Origin: Elusimicrobiota bacterium
GTDB taxonomy: Bacteria > Elusimicrobiota > Elusimicrobia > JACQJN01
DNA length: 8,150 nt
NCBI GenBank assembly: GCA_016205045.1
Contig: JACQJM010000085.1
Location: 1-8,150, forward strand
Direction: 5' to 3'
Of the stretch, positions 5,892 through 8,150 are shown piece after piece. Below the pieces are notes generated by a model that was not told the origin of the DNA, searched no databases, and saw nothing but the letters and a program-made list of their open reading frames with translations. How positions within the stretch are numbered: the first letter of the stretch is position 1; every line of letters begins with the position of its first letter. Both the position numbers and the translations under genes were made by a program.

Positions 5892-6979
5892 TTCCCCACC
5901 CTCCTCTTAAAGAACCTTCCTCAAGCCAATTAACTTCTTTCTTGCGTCAAATTCCCAAGGTAGACCTTCACTGTCACCTCGATGGATCGCTGCGGGTTAA
6001 AACCATCCTGGATCTGGCCCGAGAAACACAAGTGAAACTTCCCGCAAACAACATAAAGGATCTGACCTCCTTTGTTCAGGTTTCTCCCACCTGTCAATCC
6101 CTTTCCGAATTCCTCCAGGTATTCTACGTTCTCTACCCCCTACTGAGAACCCCGCAAGCCATTGAACGTGTGGCCTACGAACTATGCGAGGATTGTGCTA
6201 AAGACAATATCCGATACGTGGAGGTCCGTTTTGCTCCTATGTTGAATGCACACGACAAATTTTCGATTGAAGACGTGTTGAACTCCGCCCTAAAAGGGCT
6301 CGCCCGCGGTGAAAAAAAATGGGGGGTCCAAGCGGACGTTGTGGTTTGTCTTTTTCGGTCTCACAGCACCAAGGAAAATCGAAAGGCGTTCGAAGCAGCA
6401 AAACATTTTTGGGCTTCTACGCCCACTTCAGGGCCACGCGTGGTAGGCATCGATTTGGCCGGAGATGAAGCCAGGCATCCCACCCTTGAGTTTTCCGAGT
6501 TCTTCGAAGAGGCGCGCTCCCTAGGCATTCCCACCACTTGCCACGCTGGCGAAACGAAGGGAACGGAAAACTTAAAGGCAGCGTTGGAACTCCGCGTGCA
6601 GAGAATTGGCCACGGAATTCATCTCATGGAAGATCAAAAACTTCTTAAACAAGTGGTGGAACGCCGGATCCCCTTGGAAATCGGAATTACTTCCAATGTT
6701 CGCACAAAAACCGTATCCCATCTGCAAGCTCACCCGGTTCGCGCCTTTCATGATGCTGGAGTTCGCGTTTCTTTAAATACAGACGATAGAGGCATACTTG
6801 GAATCGATCTGACCCACGAATACGGGATGGCGGTCTCTTTGGGTTTTCAGCCGAAAGAATTGATCCAGATCGGCCTGGAATCTATTGAACATCTCTTTAT
6901 CACCCCAGAAGAGAAAATGGGTCTTAAGGAAAAATTCCAATCAGAAATAGTTCGGCTGAATAAAAGGTTACAGAATTGA
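5888..6979 (+). CDS. add: Adenosine deaminase family protein
   Basis: A 363-residue metal-dependent deaminase of the adenosine/AMP deaminase family, expected to turn adenosine into inosine and ammonia. Zinc and catalytic motifs are intact: H28 and H30 in HCHLDGS, H219 and E222 in HAGE, H242 in GHG, and D299/D300 in SLNTDD. The residue after NTDD is Arg, where Pro is usual. Paralogues deaminate aminodeoxyfutalosine or other adenine nucleosides, and sequence reading alone cannot exclude them. Because mtnP lies directly upstream with an ATGA overlap, a methylthio- or 5'-deoxy-adenosine substrate is conceivable. The start gives a normal short leader before HCHLDGS. The stop directly abuts the cdd start. 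Confidence 0.88.
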   Translation: MIPHPPLKEPSSSQLTSFLRQIPKVDLHCHLDGSLRVKTILDLARETQVKLPANNIKDLTSFVQVSPTCQSLSEFLQVFYVLYPLLRTPQAIERVAYELCEDCAKDNIRYVEVRFAPMLNAHDKFSIEDVLNSALKGLARGEKKWGVQADVVVCLFRSHSTKENRKAFEAAKHFWASTPTSGPRVVGIDLAGDEARHPTLEFSEFFEEARSLGIPTTCHAGETKGTENLKAALELRVQRIGHGIHLMEDQKLLKQVVERRIPLEIGITSNVRTKTVSHLQAHPVRAFHDAGVRVSLNTDDRGILGIDLTHEYGMAVSLGFQPKELIQIGLESIEHLFITPEEKMGLKEKFQSEIVRLNKRLQN

Positions 6980-7399
6980 ATGATTATAAAATCCGCAATT
7001 ATTCAAAAACTCATTGGGGCCGCTAAGCAAGCCATCCCATCAGCTTACTGTCCCTATTCCCATTATCCCGTAGGAGCTGCCGTTCTGATGGGGTCAGGCC
7101 GTATCTATAGGGGATGCAATGTAGAAAACTCCTCCTTCGGTCTCACTTGCTGTGCGGAAAGAGTAGCCATCTTTAATGCCATCAGCCAAGGAGAGAAAGA
7201 AATCAAGGCTCTCTGCATCGCGGCCAGATTCGCGAAACCCTGTGGCGCTTGTCGGCAAGTTTTATGGGAGTTTGGATCTAAGGACACCCTGGTCCTCTGC
7301 ATTCACCTCGATCCCATCAGAAAAAAGCAAAGAATTTCTAGGGCCAAGATGTCGCACCTGCTTCCCCAACCTTTCAACCCTTCAGAGGCAGGACTATAA
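6980..7399 (+). CDS. cdd: Cytidine deaminase
   Basis: Cdd hydrolyses cytidine and deoxycytidine to uridine and deoxyuridine in pyrimidine salvage. The 139-residue protein is of the small homotetrameric type. It shows CPYSHYPVGAA (24-34), the substrate-binding GCNVENSSFG (45-54), C58-A-E60 with zinc ligand and catalytic Glu, and PCGACRQ (87-93) with zinc ligands C88 and C91. LLPQPF near the end corresponds to the family's LLPxxF. The segment before PCGAC is about three residues shorter than in typical members, and the C-terminus differs. The ATG follows the add stop without a gap; AAAGG at 6963-6967 is a somewhat distant ribosome-binding site. It belongs with mtnP and add as a nucleoside-salvage block. 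Confidence 0.93.
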   Translation: MIIKSAIIQKLIGAAKQAIPSAYCPYSHYPVGAAVLMGSGRIYRGCNVENSSFGLTCCAERVAIFNAISQGEKEIKALCIAARFAKPCGACRQVLWEFGSKDTLVLCIHLDPIRKKQRISRAKMSHLLPQPFNPSEAGL

Positions 7400-7406
7400 A
7401 AGCAGG

Positions 7407-7434
7407 GATGAGAGATGTGTTATGAGATATGAGC
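7407..7434 (+). repeat. Four degenerate 7-bp tandem repeats (GATGAGA-like) covering the start of the AccB-like gene
   Basis: Units are GATGAGA, GATGTGT, TATGAGA and TATGAGC. Each contains an ATG, at 7408, 7415, 7422 and 7429, exactly seven bases apart. The first three hit stops within seven codons; only 7429 opens the AccB-like frame. The array is approximately the reverse complement of the array at 7474-7501. Confidence 0.8.
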
Positions 7435-7854
7435 AACTTTAAAAATCCCAAGAAGAAGAGTGCCTTCAAAGAACTCATCCCTCATCCCCCATCCCTCATC
7501 ACTGATATTGCGGATTGGATGAGAAAAACCGATCTCGTGGAAGTAGCCTGGAAAAAAGGGAGCAAAAGCATGGCCGTTTGCCTCTCCGGTTCTACGCCTT
7601 CTGCTCATATTCCCTCCACTCCCAGCACTCCCGTCTGCTCACCTTTCGTGGGAATCTTCCACTTTAATCGGCCGGGAGAGGCGTCTTCAGTTAAATCAGG
7701 CAGTCCTGTAAAAACAGGAGACATTCTGGGATGGATTGACGCCGGCCCGCTCTCTCATCAGATCCTTTCTCCCTCCTCTGGAAAAATAAATCGGTTGTTT
7801 ATTGAGGAGGGCCAGCCGATTCAGTATGGCCAGCCTCTTTTTGTAATAGAATGA
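7429..7854 (+). CDS. AccB-like biotinyl-domain protein lacking the biotin-accepting lysine
   Basis: A 141-residue protein laid out like the biotin carboxyl carrier protein of acetyl-CoA carboxylase. A short helical N-terminal region (about 23-52, LITDIADWMRKTDLVEVAW) is followed by a Ser/Pro/Thr linker (53-69) and a biotinyl domain (70-141). The domain opens with VCSPFVGIFHF, has the thumb-like segment RPGEASS, and closes with EEGQPIQYGQPLFVIE as in AccB. The biotinylation motif EAMKM is replaced by D104-A-G-P-L108, and no lysine lies at or beside that site, so biotin cannot attach in the known way. The flanking frame is clean, so a frameshift does not explain it. Plant BADC proteins are an established precedent for biotin-less AccB relatives that regulate the carboxylase; a similar role here is inference. 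The N-terminal LIPHPPSLI is encoded by a heptamer array. accC does not follow. Confidence 0.8.
   Translation: MSNFKNPKKKSAFKELIPHPPSLITDIADWMRKTDLVEVAWKKGSKSMAVCLSGSTPSAHIPSTPSTPVCSPFVGIFHFNRPGEASSVKSGSPVKTGDILGWIDAGPLSHQILSPSSGKINRLFIEEGQPIQYGQPLFVIE
7474..7501 (+). repeat. Four 7-bp tandem repeats (CTCATCC-like) inside the AccB-like coding region
   Basis: Units are CTCATCC, CTCATCC, CCCATCC and CTCATCA. They encode LIPHPPSLI near the protein's N-terminus, just before the part resembling AccB. In reverse complement they match the array at 7407-7434. Pairing 7407-7433 with 7474-7500 gives 21 Watson-Crick pairs of 27, a hairpin whose 5' strand contains the start codon. Confidence 0.85.
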
Positions 7855-8150
7855 GCGACGCCTCTATTTCGTGTCCTAAATGCCAGCACAGCCCACAACC
7901 AAATTCCACTAACCGTTGTGATCAGTGCGGATCATTTTTAAATAAAATCTGCGCCGATTGCAGATTCGCAAATTCCTTTGCCAAAAACTATTGTGATCAG
8001 TGCGGGGAATTCCTTGTTGTTAAATCCTCTTCCCAAGCAGACAACTCTTCTTCTTTTGTTCCAACTCCCGTCATGGCGCCCATTCCCCCTCCTGGGGACT
8101 CCGACCCCGAAACAGACAGTTTCATTTCCAAGCCTCCGCCACCTTCTCCA
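7851..8150 (+). CDS. Double zinc-ribbon protein with a proline-rich linker (N-terminal part)
   Basis: The reading frame starts in an ATGA overlap with the AccB-like gene and is still open at the window edge after 100 codons. Residues 8-51 hold two zinc ribbons in tandem: C8-x2-C11 with C23-x2-C26, and C34-x2-C37 with C48-x2-C51. Both second halves read CDQCG, which suggests internal duplication. From about residue 58 the sequence turns to Ser, Pro and acidic residues (VMAPIPPPGDSDPETD), a flexible linker that probably leads to a further domain. Zinc-ribbon N-termini of this kind occur on diverse bacterial proteins, including signalling enzymes and membrane proteins, so the function cannot be assigned without the missing part. 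No start-proximal Shine-Dalgarno sequence stands out; translational coupling is likely. Confidence 0.85.
   Translation, partial: MSDASISCPKCQHSPQPNSTNRCDQCGSFLNKICADCRFANSFAKNYCDQCGEFLVVKSSSQADNSSSFVPTPVMAPIPPPGDSDPETDSFISKPPPPSP

Noticed and set aside
7711..7800. A frameshift or sequencing error hiding the biotin lysine in the AccB-like gene
   Set aside because: The frame reads as family-like protein on both sides of the site without a shift, and the substituted segment has the expected length.

Overview
This window comes from a bacterial chromosome of roughly balanced base composition. Every supported gene lies on the + strand, and the genes are packed with overlaps or almost no spacing. 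Stop and start codons share bases as ATGA at rsmI/tsaC, tsaC/ywlE, mtnP/add and accB-like/zinc-ribbon. The genes are housekeeping plus signalling, with no phage or plasmid genes. The organism cannot be named from the sequence. The tsaC-ywlE-glyA order resembles the ywlC-ywlE-glyA region of Firmicutes, and the short heptamer arrays recall those of some cyanobacteria and uncultured lineages. A deep-branching or candidate phylum such as Omnitrophota is a low-confidence guess.

Layout. Positions 1-75 are possibly the last codons of an upstream gene. Positions 108-135 hold a candidate promoter overlapping a perfect 16-bp palindrome. It precedes a membrane-anchored GAF/HD-GYP protein (151-1428), a predicted cyclic-di-GMP phosphodiesterase. 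Next comes a translation-centred block: rsmI (16S rRNA C1402 2'-O-methylation), tsaC (threonylcarbamoyl-AMP for tRNA t6A), a YwlE-type phosphatase and glyA (serine hydroxymethyltransferase). A 233-bp non-coding stretch bounded by perfect 20-bp inverted repeats (4369-4601) separates glyA from a stand-alone receiver-domain response regulator (4600-4983).

Then comes a salvage block: mtnP (5'-methylthioadenosine phosphorylase), add (adenosine deaminase family) and cdd (cytidine deaminase). These take nucleosides and the methylthioadenosine left by polyamine synthesis back to bases and deaminated nucleosides. It is followed by an AccB-like protein whose biotinyl domain has no biotin-accepting lysine (7429-7854). 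The window ends inside a gene starting with two zinc ribbons and a proline-rich linker (7851 onward).

The least expected items are four. First is the inverted-repeat element, whose right arm supplies both the ribosome-binding site and the start codon of the response regulator; its virtual removal restores a TGATG stop/start overlap. Second is the lysine-less biotinyl-domain protein. Third are the 7-bp tandem arrays sitting at the starts of mtnP and the AccB-like gene, the latter as an inverted pair that could fold over the start codon. Fourth is the HD-GYP protein, whose HHE motif reads HQE.
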